64,000 nt of DNA, from positions 62,001-126,000 of the forward strand of contig NZ_JAFCMB010000013.1 in NCBI RefSeq assembly GCF_018130145.1. Direction: 5' to 3'. This document shows, piece after piece, positions 1 through 7,812 of the stretch. The DNA comes from Bradyrhizobium sp. AUGA SZCCT0176 (GTDB lineage: Bacteria; Pseudomonadota; Alphaproteobacteria; Rhizobiales; Xanthobacteraceae). The translations under genes and the position numbers were made by a program. The number at the start of each line of letters is the position of its first letter. The first letter of the stretch is position 1. The notes under the pieces were generated by a model. The model ran no database searches. It was not told the origin of the DNA and worked only from the letters and a program-made list of their open reading frames with translations.

Positions 1-99
1 TTCCCGATCCCGACGCCGCTGAAAGCGTTCGTGTCGGATCATCCCAATCTCGTGCGCCATTGCGAAGCGATTCACGCAATGGTCAGCAAGAAATCGTAG
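1..99 (+). CDS. C-terminal fragment of a glutathione S-transferase-like protein (5' end outside window)
   Basis: The frame is open from the first base and closes with TAG at 97-99, giving the last 32 residues of a protein. The pattern of a Pro-rich stretch, then HPNLVRHCEAIHAM and a lysine-rich end resembles the C-terminal helix of many bacterial glutathione S-transferases. The assignment is tentative because the thioredoxin-like domain lies outside the window. The stop codon falls inside the first base pairs of a palindromic repeat. Confidence 0.5.
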   Translation, partial: FPIPTPLKAFVSDHPNLVRHCEAIHAMVSKKS

Positions 100-177
100 G
101 GTGGGTTAGCCGAAGGCGTAACCCACCACGTGATGAGCAAAGATGGTGGGTTACGGCTTCGCCTAACCCACCCTACG
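95..177. repeat. Palindromic intergenic repeat, GGGTGGGTTA type
   Basis: Two arms of about 34 bases face each other: CGTAGGGTGGGTTAG near 95-109 is matched by CTAACCCACCCTACG at 163-177. Each arm carries its own smaller inverted repeat. Short repeats of this type are common between genes in Bradyrhizobium. The left arm overlaps the stop codon of the upstream gene and the right arm ends ten bases before the stop of the facing gene, so transcripts from both sides would carry the hairpin. Confidence 0.75.
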
Positions 178-186
178 CACCTCGCG

Positions 187-627
187 TTACCTCAGCGTAA
201 TCGCGAGCCCGCTCAAATCCGCATTCGCCATCAGGCCGGTCTGCTGGCCGGCGAGTTCGAGCACTGCGCCCTTCTGGTTGGTCAGCACGATCGCGCGCGC
301 GCCGCGGCCGATCGCAAGGCCCGCGCCCGCCGCGCCATAGACGCCTGCGACGTCGGACGGGCGGTAGATGTTGCTGACGCGGCCGCGCAGCACCGTCTTC
401 GAGCCGCCGAACACCAGGCCGTAGTCCAGCCCGCCGGTGGAGAGCGCGTAGCGCCTGCCGCGGAAGTTCAGCGTGCCGCTGCCGCCGGAGCCGCCGATGA
501 CCCATCCGGCCTTGTAGATCGTCATCGCGATGGTGCCCTCATCGGCACGGGCGACGGAGGACAGCGCGGCGCCGGCGAAAGCCGTCAGCGCAACGAGCGC
601 GACACGAATGGCGGATGACTTCTTCAT
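187..627 (-). CDS. Small exported protein, DUF1134/EipA-like
   Basis: A 146-residue protein with a clear signal peptide (Lys-Lys start, hydrophobic core, cleavage near ARA-DE at about residue 28). The mature part is Gly-rich and all-beta in character (GGSGTLNFRGRRY, then GGLDYGLVFGGSK, then RPSDVAGVYGAAGAG). That layout resembles DUF1134/EipA envelope-integrity proteins of alphaproteobacteria, but I place it there only from pattern memory. The ATG follows AAGGAAAC at a suitable distance. It stands alone on the minus strand and probably acts in the periplasm. Confidence 0.7.
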   Translation of the reverse strand: MKKSSAIRVALVALTAFAGAALSSVARADEGTIAMTIYKAGWVIGGSGGSGTLNFRGRRYALSTGGLDYGLVFGGSKTVLRGRVSNIYRPSDVAGVYGAAGAGLAIGRGARAIVLTNQKGAVLELAGQQTGLMANADLSGLAITLR

Positions 628-912
628 GGAGTGTTTCCTTAGGCGGTGGAGAGCGAGCGCCGCGACGGTGAATCAGAGTCGCGCCTGGCTGATTGTAACC
701 GATTGACGGGATCGACAAAGCCTATTCACGCCGCGCGATTTGCAGGGTTCCACCGCGCTTCAGGCCCGGCCATTTCTGGGCGCGCGGCTTTGAACCAATC
801 GGGCACTTGCGGGACATAATTCATGACCGGGACATGACGTCTCGGGCACCTCCCCGATCGGATTTCATTGGCTGGGAGAGCTGCAAACCCCTTGATGCTC
901 AGGAGACCCTCG

Positions 913-1167
913 ATGCGCCGTCTTTGCCTCCTCGCCGCCGCTGCCGCTGTTGGCGTCACTTCGCTTGCCGCCATGAGCCCCGCCGAAGCCTCCTTCCATC
1001 TGATCCGCTGGCAGGATTCCGGCTTCTGCCAGATCTGGGACCAGAGCGTGCCGACCGCGCCGTATCCGAGCAACTACACGGTCGTCGTCGGCAGCGAAGT
1101 GCCGACCTTCGGCGATGCGCTGGTGCTGAAAGACGGCCTGCTGCACAACGGCACCTGCTCGTTCTGA
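913..1167 (+). CDS. Small secreted two-cysteine protein, first of a tandem pair
   Basis: An 84-residue protein. The ATG at 913 follows AGGAG at 901-905, which is why I prefer it to longer in-frame starts. A signal peptide (about 27 residues, ending AEA) leaves a mature chain of about 57 residues containing HLIRW, CQIWDQ and a final CSF. Its two cysteines could form one disulfide. The next gene encodes a paralogue with the same spacing of HLIRW, CQIWD, PSNY and the terminal cysteine. I do not know its function. A hairpin terminator follows. Confidence 0.8.
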   Translation: MRRLCLLAAAAAVGVTSLAAMSPAEASFHLIRWQDSGFCQIWDQSVPTAPYPSNYTVVVGSEVPTFGDALVLKDGLLHNGTCSF

Positions 1168-1188
1168 GCGCGCGTTGACGCTTCGATC

Positions 1189-1212
1189 AAGGCCGGCCCC
1201 ACCGGCCTTTTT
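1189..1212 (+). terminator. Rho-independent terminator
   Basis: The arms GGCCGG and CCGGCC close a five-base loop, are preceded by AA and followed directly by TTTTT. It lies 22 bases after the stop of the first two-cysteine gene, which separates it transcriptionally from its paralogue. Confidence 0.8.
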
Positions 1213-1342
1213 CGTGGCGGAAAAATTGAACCAATCACGCTTTCGCCACACTCAATGAATGCCCGGATCCCCATCGGGCGCCGCCCCCGCCAGCACGCAT
1301 TGCGGGGGCCGGCCGACATTTCCCAACAGGAGACCTTTGCCC

Positions 1343-1594
1343 ATGCTTCGAGTTACCGCTCTCAGTGCCGCCGCCGCTATCGCGCTGTCCGCTTTTGCCG
1401 CGACCGCGCCTGCCGAAGCCGCGTTTCACCTGATCCGCTGGGAAGGCACCGGCGCCTGCCAGATCTGGGACGAGAGCATTCCGGGCAAGCCGATCCCCTC
1501 GAACTACAAGACAGTCAGCAAGCCGGTCCCGACCTTCGCCGCCGCGATCGCGATCAAGGACGGCATGCTCAAGAAGGGCGCCTGCAAGATCTAA
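1343..1594 (+). CDS. Small secreted two-cysteine protein, second of a tandem pair
   Basis: An 83-residue paralogue of the preceding protein. The ATG at 1343 has ACAGGAGA about ten bases upstream. A signal peptide of about 26 residues ends in AEA. The mature part repeats the landmarks FHLIRW, CQIWDES, IPSNYK, PTFAAA and a terminal CKI. About half of the mature residues are identical to the first copy by eye. Separate terminators after each copy suggest independent expression. The function is unknown; a periplasmic or extracellular role stabilised by one disulfide is inferred. Confidence 0.8.
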   Translation: MLRVTALSAAAAIALSAFAATAPAEAAFHLIRWEGTGACQIWDESIPGKPIPSNYKTVSKPVPTFAAAIAIKDGMLKKGACKI

Positions 1595-1626
1595 GCTTGC
1601 GCCTATCGACCATCATTTCGTCGATC

Positions 1627-1656
1627 AAGGCCGGTGGGTGATGCCCCGCCGGCCTT
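1627..1656 (+). terminator. Hairpin after the second two-cysteine gene
   Basis: AAGGCCGG at 1627-1634 pairs with CCGGCCTT at 1649-1656, with a further GGG/CCC pairing inside the loop. There is no U-tract, so it may slow or stabilise rather than terminate by itself. The same stem sequence is used in the terminator of the first copy, consistent with the duplication having included it. Confidence 0.55.
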
Positions 1657-1809
1657 GCCGCTTTGAAAAACGCCTGCCGCGTCGCGCTGCCGGCTCCATG
1701 CTCCGCACACACCTGCCCCGCGCTTCCAGCACCGTCCGGGGGCTGACGGCCCGCGATCCGCATCCTAGTATGATCCTCACACAAAAACAGAACCGTTGAG
1801 GAAACATCC

Positions 1810-2577
1810 ATGCCCCTGCTCCAAAATCACATCGCTGTCATCACCGGCGCAGGCTCCGGCATCGGGCGCGCGATCGCGAAAGGCTACGCCAGCGAGGGCG
1901 CGCGCGTGGTGCTGCTCGACATGAACGAGGCGGCGGCGGCCAGCGTGGCAAAGGAAATCCGCGACGCCGGCGGCAAGGCCGAAAGTTTCCTGCTCGACGT
2001 CACCAGGCGCGACGACTGCGTCGCGATCGCCAGGCGCGTCGCCGAAAAGGTCGGGCAGACCTCGATCCTGGTCAACAATGCCGGCATCGCCCGCCGCAAC
2101 GGCATGCTGGGCGCGGCCGAAGCCGTGATCAACGATTGGGAAGACATCATCGCGATCAACCTCACCGGCGTCTTCAACGTGACGCATGCCTTCCTCGAAC
2201 CGCTGCGCGCCGCCAAGGGGCGCATCGTCAATATCGGCTCGATCCAGTCGTTCGTGCATCTGAAGACGCCGAGTTCACCGGCCTACACCGCCTCCAAACA
2301 CGGCGTGCTCGGCTTCACCAAGGCGCTCGCCGCCGAACTCGGCAAGGACGGCGTCCGCGTCAACGCGATCGGCCCAGGCTTCATCGAGACGCCGCTGAAC
2401 GAAAAGGTGCGCGCCAGCAATCCGGCGCTGGTAAAAGTGTTCGTCGACCACACCCCGCTCGGCCGCGCCGGCACCGCCGAAGACATTGTCGGCCCCGCGG
2501 TCTTCCTGGCGTCCGATCTGTCCGCCTATGTGTCGGGGTCGATCGTGATGGTGGATGGAGGCTACCGGACGGTCTGA
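1810..2577 (+). CDS. SDR-family NAD(P)-dependent oxidoreductase
   Basis: A 255-residue classical short-chain dehydrogenase/reductase. It has the cofactor motif TGAGSGIG (12-19), NNAG (89-92), catalytic Ser144, Tyr159 and Lys163 (YTASK), and the usual C-terminal end GGSIVMVDGG-type (here SGSIVMVDGGYRTV). The length is normal for the family. Acidic Asp37 after the second strand (LLDMN) points to NAD rather than NADP. A P450 gene follows after 118 bases on the same strand, so the two may act on the same alcohol or ketone substrate. The substrate cannot be read from sequence. Confidence 0.9.
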   Translation: MPLLQNHIAVITGAGSGIGRAIAKGYASEGARVVLLDMNEAAAASVAKEIRDAGGKAESFLLDVTRRDDCVAIARRVAEKVGQTSILVNNAGIARRNGMLGAAEAVINDWEDIIAINLTGVFNVTHAFLEPLRAAKGRIVNIGSIQSFVHLKTPSSPAYTASKHGVLGFTKALAAELGKDGVRVNAIGPGFIETPLNEKVRASNPALVKVFVDHTPLGRAGTAEDIVGPAVFLASDLSAYVSGSIVMVDGGYRTV

Positions 2578-2651
2578 GCCGACGGGACCCGCGATTTGGT
2601 GCGGGAACCCAAGAAAAACGGATTGCGGGGTCAGGCCCGGCAATGACATAC

Positions 2652-2663
2652 TTGCCTAGGCAA
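2652..2663. promoter_or_regulatory. TTGCCTAGGCAA palindrome upstream of the P450 gene
   Basis: A perfect 12-base palindrome lies 33 bases before the P450 start. Palindromes of this form are often operators of MarR-family regulators in alphaproteobacteria. The regulator is not identified; a MarR gene lies about 28 kb away in this window but has a different palindrome beside it. Confidence 0.45.
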
Positions 2664-2695
2664 CTAGTTAGCTCTCCCACCCGCGGTAACCGATC

Positions 2696-3868
2696 ATGTC
2701 CAACGCCCCGCATTTCGACATCGACGTACCAACGTTCTGGGCCGATCCCTATCCGGCCCTGGCGCGGATGCGGAAGGAGGCGCCGATCGCGTTCGTGCCG
2801 CAGCTGGGCTCGACCGTGTTCACCCGGCGCGACGACATTTTCACCCAGGAAAAACGCACCGACGTGTTCTCCTCGCATCAGCCGGCGGGGCTGATGAACG
2901 TGCTGATGGGCCACAACATGATGCGCAAGGATGGCGATGCGCATAAGTCGGAACGCGCGGCGATGTTTCCGGCGGTGTCGCCGCGCACGGTGCGCGACAC
3001 CTGGGTGCGCCAGTTCCAGGCCCATGCCGACCGCATCCTCGACGAGCTCATGCCGCAGGGCGGCAAAGCCGATCTGTGCAAGGCGCTGGCGCTGCCGCTG
3101 TCGGCCGAATGCCTGAAGGACGTCACCGGCCTGACCAACATGCGCTACCAGGACATGGACGCCTGGTCGCAGGCGATGATCGACGGCATCGCCAACTACA
3201 CGGGAAACAAGGAGGTCGAGGCGCGCTGCCACGCCGCGACGTCAGGCATCGATGCCGCGATCGACGACATGATCCCGGTGGTGGCCAAACATCCCAACAC
3301 CTCGATCCTCAGCGTGCTCCTGGCCTCCGGGCAGAACATGGAAAGCATCCGCGCCAACATCAAGCTGGCGATCTCGGGCGGCCAGAACGAACCGCGCGAC
3401 GCCATCGCCGGCGCGACCTGGGCGCTGCTGACGCATCCCGAACAGCTCGCGCTGGTTCGCGAGGGCAAGGCGAAGTGGCTCGACGTGTTCGAGGAGTATG
3501 CGCGCTGGATCGCCCCGATCGGGATGTCGCCGCGCCGCGTTGCGAAACCGTGGTCCTATGGCGGCGTCGATTTCGAGCCGGAGGATCGCGTGTTCTTCAT
3601 GTTCGGCTCCGCCAACCGTGACGAGGCCGTTTTCGGCGATCCTGATCGCTTCGACATCACTCGCAACACGTCGAAGAGCATCGCCTTCGGCGCCGGCCCG
3701 CATTATTGCGCCGGCGCCTTTGCCTCGCGCGCGATGGTCGCGGATGTCGCGCTGCCCGGCATTTTCACACGGCTCAAGGGTCTGCAACTCGACGAGAGCG
3801 AGCCGGTGCGGATTGGCGGCTGGGCGTTTCGCGGCCTGCTCAATCTGCCCGTGACCTGGATCACATAA
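2696..3868 (+). CDS. Cytochrome P450
   Basis: A 390-residue soluble bacterial P450. The heme loop FGAGPHYCAG puts the thiolate at Cys338 and the K-helix pair is Glu267-Arg270. In the I-helix the usual acid-alcohol pair is absent: the segment SGGQNEPRD (227-235) aligns Asn231 and Glu232 with Asp251 and Thr252 of P450cam. Oxygen activation must therefore use another proton path, as in other P450s that lack the threonine. No ferredoxin or reductase gene is adjacent. Together with the upstream SDR it probably oxidises a small hydrophobic, terpene-like or aromatic, substrate (inference). Confidence 0.93.
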   Translation: MSNAPHFDIDVPTFWADPYPALARMRKEAPIAFVPQLGSTVFTRRDDIFTQEKRTDVFSSHQPAGLMNVLMGHNMMRKDGDAHKSERAAMFPAVSPRTVRDTWVRQFQAHADRILDELMPQGGKADLCKALALPLSAECLKDVTGLTNMRYQDMDAWSQAMIDGIANYTGNKEVEARCHAATSGIDAAIDDMIPVVAKHPNTSILSVLLASGQNMESIRANIKLAISGGQNEPRDAIAGATWALLTHPEQLALVREGKAKWLDVFEEYARWIAPIGMSPRRVAKPWSYGGVDFEPEDRVFFMFGSANRDEAVFGDPDRFDITRNTSKSIAFGAGPHYCAGAFASRAMVADVALPGIFTRLKGLQLDESEPVRIGGWAFRGLLNLPVTWIT

Positions 3869-3961
3869 GCAAAGCGAGACTCCCGGTTCGGGCCGAAAAA
3901 TCGAACGGACATCGGCAAGCTGACGACCAATCTCCACATACGCTAACAATGGAGAACGACA

Positions 3962-4069
3962 ATGCTTGCGGAAATCTTTTTGCTGCGCCTGGAAGCCAAG
4001 TTGCGATCGAACCAACAAACCACGCCATTGAGGAATCCACGCTTCGTGCCGATCGTACTGCGTTCGTAG
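3962..4069 (+). CDS. MLAEIF-type micro-protein (35 residues)
   Basis: A short ORF starting at ATG 3962, seven bases after GGAG at 3951-3954, and ending with TAG at 4067-4069. The product begins MLAEIFLLRLEAKLR and contains NPRFVPIVL near its end. I recall short Bradyrhizobium proteins with the same opening (MLAEIF.. RLEA) and a late RFVPI, so I think it is a real, usually unannotated family. The N-terminal half would form an amphipathic helix. The function is unknown. Confidence 0.6.
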   Translation: MLAEIFLLRLEAKLRSNQQTTPLRNPRFVPIVLRS

Positions 4070-4207
4070 CAGAACCGTCATCGGAGGCCCGCCAACGGGA
4101 CGCCTCCATGACGATTCCGTTGATGTTGATCAAAATCGACAACTCAATTGAAGCCGTCATCAAACGTCTGATAAGAAGCGCTTCGGAATCATATTCGGAG
4201 CGCACAC

Positions 4208-4714
4208 GTGGCGGACGAAGCAGGTACCCGGCAGGGACGACAGGGACCACAGGGCCCGCGCGGCGAGCCCGGACGTCCCGGACCGCAGGGGCATCCCGGA
4301 CCGCCGGGCCTGGAAGGCCCGCGCGGCAAGCCTGGAGCGGACGGCAAGGCCGGCGCGCAAGGTAAAGCCGGACCGCAAGGCAAGCGCGGCGAAGCCGGTC
4401 CACAGGGCAAAGCCGGCGCGCAGGGTCCGGCAGGCTCCCGCGGCGAACCCGGACCGCCCGGCCAGTTGCCCTCGATCGAGCAGGTAATGCCGTGGCTGCA
4501 TCTGATTTTCGATGCCTGGGAAGATCACCGGAAGATGCGCGAGCGCGAGGCGGCGGAGCGCGAAGCGGCGGCACTCGAGGCCGCCGAACGGGAAGCCGCC
4601 GAGCGAGAGGCGCTCGAGACGGCCTTGCACGGTGATGATGGCGACGCTGATGATGACGACGATCGCCAAAAGGAAAAGAAGAAGCACAAGCGCAAACACA
4701 AGGACAAGAAGTAA
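4208..4714 (+). CDS. Collagen-like protein with coiled-coil and charged tail
   Basis: A 168-residue protein starting at GTG 4208, eight bases after CGGAG; a stop codon at 4169 in the same frame rules out a much longer start. Residues 10-84 are 25 uninterrupted Gly-X-Y triplets, rich in Pro, Lys, Gln and Glu. Residues 85-105 hold a hydrophobic linker (IEQVMPWLHLIFDAW), residues 106-140 are a Glu/Arg/Ala helix likely to be coiled coil, and the end is an Asp cluster followed by a Lys/His tail. No signal peptide is visible. A trimerising coiled coil beside a collagen triple helix is the usual logic of bacterial collagen-like proteins. Role unknown. Confidence 0.85.
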   Translation: MADEAGTRQGRQGPQGPRGEPGRPGPQGHPGPPGLEGPRGKPGADGKAGAQGKAGPQGKRGEAGPQGKAGAQGPAGSRGEPGPPGQLPSIEQVMPWLHLIFDAWEDHRKMREREAAEREAAALEAAEREAAEREALETALHGDDGDADDDDDRQKEKKKHKRKHKDKK

Positions 4715-4979
4715 GCGCGCCGCTCAGCGCCGCGGACATTCCCTGTAGCCGAACCTGTCGATGATCATCGCCCCCCGAATGGCGTGAAACGCCAAGCGTG
4801 TCCATGTGGCGATTGTCGATGAGATATTGGCGCAAGGCGAAGTTGTAGGCACTCAGCATCCGCCTGCGTGGAGCCGGCGTGAATATTGCCATTCGCCCGC
4901 GGGGATCATGGGATCGACCAGGCCGTCGCCAGTCCGGTGAACAGCATCAGCAACGCCGAGCCCGATGCGATCATGACGT

Positions 4980-5201
4980 TCAATGAGCGGCGCTGGGCCC
5001 GGCGCCAATATCCGGCAGCAGACGCATGAGCCGGAAGCACCAGCGCATGACGCGATACCAGAGAAAACCCGCAATGGAGCCCGAAATCGCGAGAATGATG
5101 ATGATGGCGGGCTCGTAGCTTCCGCCCACCCACAGCATCCAGCCGGACCACAGCACGGTGAAAGCGATGGCGCTCAGTTTCAGGGGAATCGTCGGCTTCA
5201 T
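4980..5201 (-). CDS. Small two-helix membrane protein
   Basis: A 73-residue protein. I chose the ATG at 5201 because GGAGGG sits six bases before it. Two hydrophobic segments (about 8-25 and 32-50, the second IIIILAISGSIAGFLWY) suggest two inner-membrane helices, followed by a basic stretch and a short tail. I do not recognise a family. A 22-codon hydrophobic frame just downstream (about 4906-4971) has no good ribosome site and is not called. Confidence 0.6.
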   Translation of the reverse strand: MKPTIPLKLSAIAFTVLWSGWMLWVGGSYEPAIIIILAISGSIAGFLWYRVMRWCFRLMRLLPDIGAGPSAAH

Positions 5202-5346
5202 GACACCCTCCACGGCAATCGGATGGTGCCAACCTATGCCCGGGCGACCGGACGCACTGTGAGCTACGTCACGTGGGCTACCGAACCCAGGAAAACGCGA
5301 TCAGGAACGCCTCCAATTCAATGCCGGGCGGCGAACGCAGCCCGTC

Positions 5347-5613
5347 TTACCCGAATCTCGCCCGCGATCGTTCCCGTGCCTTCTCGGCCTCGACCTCGCG
5401 GTCGCGGGCCGGCGCGTTGGTCTGCAGCGACGCCAGCAGGCGGCGGGCGCTGTCGGAGACCTCGGAGACCGCGCGGTTGAAGGCCTCCGCATTGGCCTGC
5501 GACGGCGAGTTGAACCCGGAAAGCTTGCGCACGAATTGCAGCGCCGAAGCATGGATTTCCGCGTGCGTCGCCGGCGGCTCGAAATTGAACAGGGTCTTGA
5601 TGTTGCGACACAT
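5347..5613 (-). CDS. DUF2277 family protein
   Basis: An 88-residue protein starting MCRNIKTLFNFEPPAT, the hallmark of DUF2277. The middle (LQFVRKLSGFNSPSQAN..AFNRAV) and the end (REVEAEKARERSRARFG) also match that family as I know it. The ATG at 5613 follows GGAGAG. The family is small, cytoplasmic, widespread in soil bacteria and has no established function. Confidence 0.88.
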   Translation of the reverse strand: MCRNIKTLFNFEPPATHAEIHASALQFVRKLSGFNSPSQANAEAFNRAVSEVSDSARRLLASLQTNAPARDREVEAEKARERSRARFG

Positions 5614-5744
5614 GGTTCTCTCCTCGGGATGCAGGCTGGCCATTCCAAGGACGAACGGCCGATGCAAAATCCGACAGTTTCGACTATTCTGTCATAGATT
5701 GACCGGCGCGTTCACCCTCTCGGCAATGGCATAGCGAGTTCCCG

Positions 5745-5990
5745 ATGAGCCACGTGACCTACAAGATCGTCGAGCATGACGGCGGCTGGGCCTATACCGC
5801 CAATGGCGTTTTTTCCGAACCGTATCGGACCCATGCCGCGGCGCTCGCGGCCGCGCGGCGTGCGGCGGCCGAGCAGCGGGTGCCCGGTCGCACCGAGGTG
5901 ATCGAATACGAAACCGCTGACGGCAAGTGGCAGACCGAGACCGCGGCCGGCAACGACCGGCCGGAGACCGATGTCGAGGACACCGCCTAG
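5745..5990 (+). CDS. DUF2188 domain protein
   Basis: An 81-residue protein whose pattern (YKIVEHDGGWAY, then YRTHAAALAAARRAAAEQR, then an acidic end) matches the DUF2188 fold, a small alpha-beta domain with an invariant HxGGW-type segment. It is divergent from the DUF2277 gene, sharing an intergenic region of about 130 bases. It is probably cytoplasmic. The function is unknown. Confidence 0.75.
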   Translation: MSHVTYKIVEHDGGWAYTANGVFSEPYRTHAAALAAARRAAAEQRVPGRTEVIEYETADGKWQTETAAGNDRPETDVEDTA

Positions 5991-6073
5991 CCGCCCAGGG
6001 CGCACGCCTCAAGTCTGGTGAACGCGAGGGGTGAAAGCCGCGACCAACGTAGCGCGACAGCGAAAGGCTTCCG

Positions 6074-6667
6074 ATGCTCGCCCCGATCCGCCTCGGCCTT
6101 GCGCTCGCCATTTATCTCGTGGGCCAGACGTCCTCCGCCCTCGCCTGCGCCTGCTGCACCAATGAAGGCCAACGCAACGTCGCCACCGTGGCGCTGGATT
6201 CCAGCAAGCAGCAGGAGATTGAAAGCCTGCGTTTCGGCGGCAAGGCGACCTTGTTCACGGGCGAAGGCGACGTCGAGGGCATCCAAGGCATCGCCTCGCC
6301 CGCCGGCACCTACACGCTTTCGGCGCAATGGCGCGAGGACAGACTCGTGCTTTCGTTCCGCGACGCCGCCGGCCACACCGGCACGTTAGCGTTGACGCGT
6401 CCCCCAACGATCTCGGTGTTCGAGGTCGACCCGCGCGACCGGCCCGACAGGGGCCGCGGCCCGACGCTCTACAAGGAATGGAAGCTGTCAGCGCCCGCCT
6501 CAGGCAGCGGCGTGTTTCAGCCTGGTATCGCGACGCAGCAGATCCTGACGCTGATCCTGCAGGGCGGTGGCAATTCCTGCACCTCCTCGATCGACTTTAC
6601 GCACTGGACGCTGGTGATGCAGGGCCCGAAAGCCAATTACACGCTGTACGGCAATCTGGTGCGCTGA
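6074..6667 (+). CDS. Exported protein of unknown function
   Basis: A 197-residue protein with a signal peptide (hydrophobic segment 6-24). The mature part opens with CACCTNEGQR, a dense cysteine cluster near the new N-terminus that could bind metal or a cofactor or form disulfides. A further cysteine occurs in NSCTSS near residue 170. The last part is rich in hydrophobic beta-like strands (WTLVMQGPKANYTLYGNLV). Similar CACCT-starting proteins occur in rhizobia as hypothetical proteins. The next gene is 67 bases downstream on the same strand. Confidence 0.7.
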   Translation: MLAPIRLGLALAIYLVGQTSSALACACCTNEGQRNVATVALDSSKQQEIESLRFGGKATLFTGEGDVEGIQGIASPAGTYTLSAQWREDRLVLSFRDAAGHTGTLALTRPPTISVFEVDPRDRPDRGRGPTLYKEWKLSAPASGSGVFQPGIATQQILTLILQGGGNSCTSSIDFTHWTLVMQGPKANYTLYGNLVR

Positions 6668-6734
6668 AACAGCCGTTGTGATAGGCTCCCTGACAAGTGG
6701 CCCTAAAAAAGAGCGCCGCATCGGGGAGATCAGC

Positions 6735-7793
6735 ATGAATTTTTCGCAAATCACATTAACGGCTGCCATCGCCTTGACCTCCTTCGCCGCGTCTGCCGCA
6801 GATTATCCGGCGCCCAAACAGGGCGACTGGATCGCCAAGGATTTCAAATTCCACTCCGGCGAAACCATGGAGCTGCGGCTGCACTACACCACGATCGGCG
6901 AGCCGACCGGCCAGCCGGTGCTGGTGCTGCATGGATCGGGCGGCTCGGCCACCAACATGCTGACGCCGACCTTTGCCGGCGAATTGTTCGGCCCCGGCCA
7001 GCCGCTGGACGCGACGAAATACTACATCATCATCCCGGACGGGCTCGGCCACGGCAAATCGTCAAAGCCCTCCGACGGCATGAAGACGGCATTCCCGAAA
7101 TACAATTACGAGGACATGGTCGACGCGCATTACCGCCTGGTCAAGGAAGGCCTCGGCGTGAAGCACCTGCGGCTGGTGATCGGCAATTCGATGGGCGGCA
7201 TGCACACCTGGATCTGGGGCGGAAAATATCCGCAGTACATGGACGCGCTGGTCCCGATGGCCGCGCAGCCGAGCGAGATGGCGGCGCGCAACTGGATGCT
7301 GCGGCGGATGATGCTGGAGACCATCCGCAACGACCCCGACTACAACCGCGGCAATTACATTACCCAGCCGCGCATGATGAAATACGCCATCGCCGCCTAT
7401 GGCATCGCCACCGGCGGCGGCACGCTGGCCTATCAGATGCTGGCGCCGACGGGCGCGAAGGCGGACAAGATGGTGGACGACCGGCTGGCGCTGCCGATTA
7501 CAGCCGATGCCAACGACTTCATCTATCAGTGGGAAGCTTCGCGCGATTACAATCCGTCCGCAGGGCTCGACAAGATCGAAGCGACGCTGCTTGCGATCAA
7601 CGCCGCCGACGATGAGCGCAATCCGCCGGAAACCGGCGTCACCGATGCAGCGATGAAACGCGTCAAGAATGGCCGCCTGTTCCTGATCCCGCCCTCGACC
7701 GAGACGCGCGGACACCTCACCACCGGCAACGCGGCATTCTACAAGAAACAATTGCAGGAATTGCTGCAGACCGCGCCGCAGCGGACGATGTAG
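6735..7793 (+). CDS. Exported alpha/beta-fold hydrolase (homoserine-acetyltransferase-like)
   Basis: A 352-residue protein; ATG 6735 follows GGGAGATC. An N-terminal signal peptide (about 22 residues, ASA-ADY) indicates export. The fold shows VLVLHGSGG (oxyanion region), nucleophile Ser152 in GNSMGG and a late histidine in RGHLTTG; an acidic residue in INAADDERNPP is the likely third member. The sequence style (GNSMGGMHTWIW, MAAQPSEMAARN) is that of the homoserine O-acetyltransferase branch, but the export signal argues for a periplasmic hydrolase rather than methionine biosynthesis. Confidence 0.85.
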   Translation: MNFSQITLTAAIALTSFAASAADYPAPKQGDWIAKDFKFHSGETMELRLHYTTIGEPTGQPVLVLHGSGGSATNMLTPTFAGELFGPGQPLDATKYYIIIPDGLGHGKSSKPSDGMKTAFPKYNYEDMVDAHYRLVKEGLGVKHLRLVIGNSMGGMHTWIWGGKYPQYMDALVPMAAQPSEMAARNWMLRRMMLETIRNDPDYNRGNYITQPRMMKYAIAAYGIATGGGTLAYQMLAPTGAKADKMVDDRLALPITADANDFIYQWEASRDYNPSAGLDKIEATLLAINAADDERNPPETGVTDAAMKRVKNGRLFLIPPSTETRGHLTTGNAAFYKKQLQELLQTAPQRTM

Positions 7794-7812
7794 GCCCGGA
7801 AGAAAGCGTGCA

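Noticed and set aside
4108..4365. A frame starting MTIPLMLIKIDNSIEAVIK before the collagen-like gene
   Set aside because: It overlaps the collagen-like gene in another frame and has no good ribosome site. The Gly-X-Y pattern clearly belongs to the GTG-started frame. It could be a short leader peptide, but that cannot be supported.
4800..4900. Minus-strand peptide with AYNFALRQYLIDN, reminiscent of transposase ends
   Set aside because: The match to IS-type integrase ends (AYNFARRLKTL) is limited to four residues and no other transposase part is nearby.
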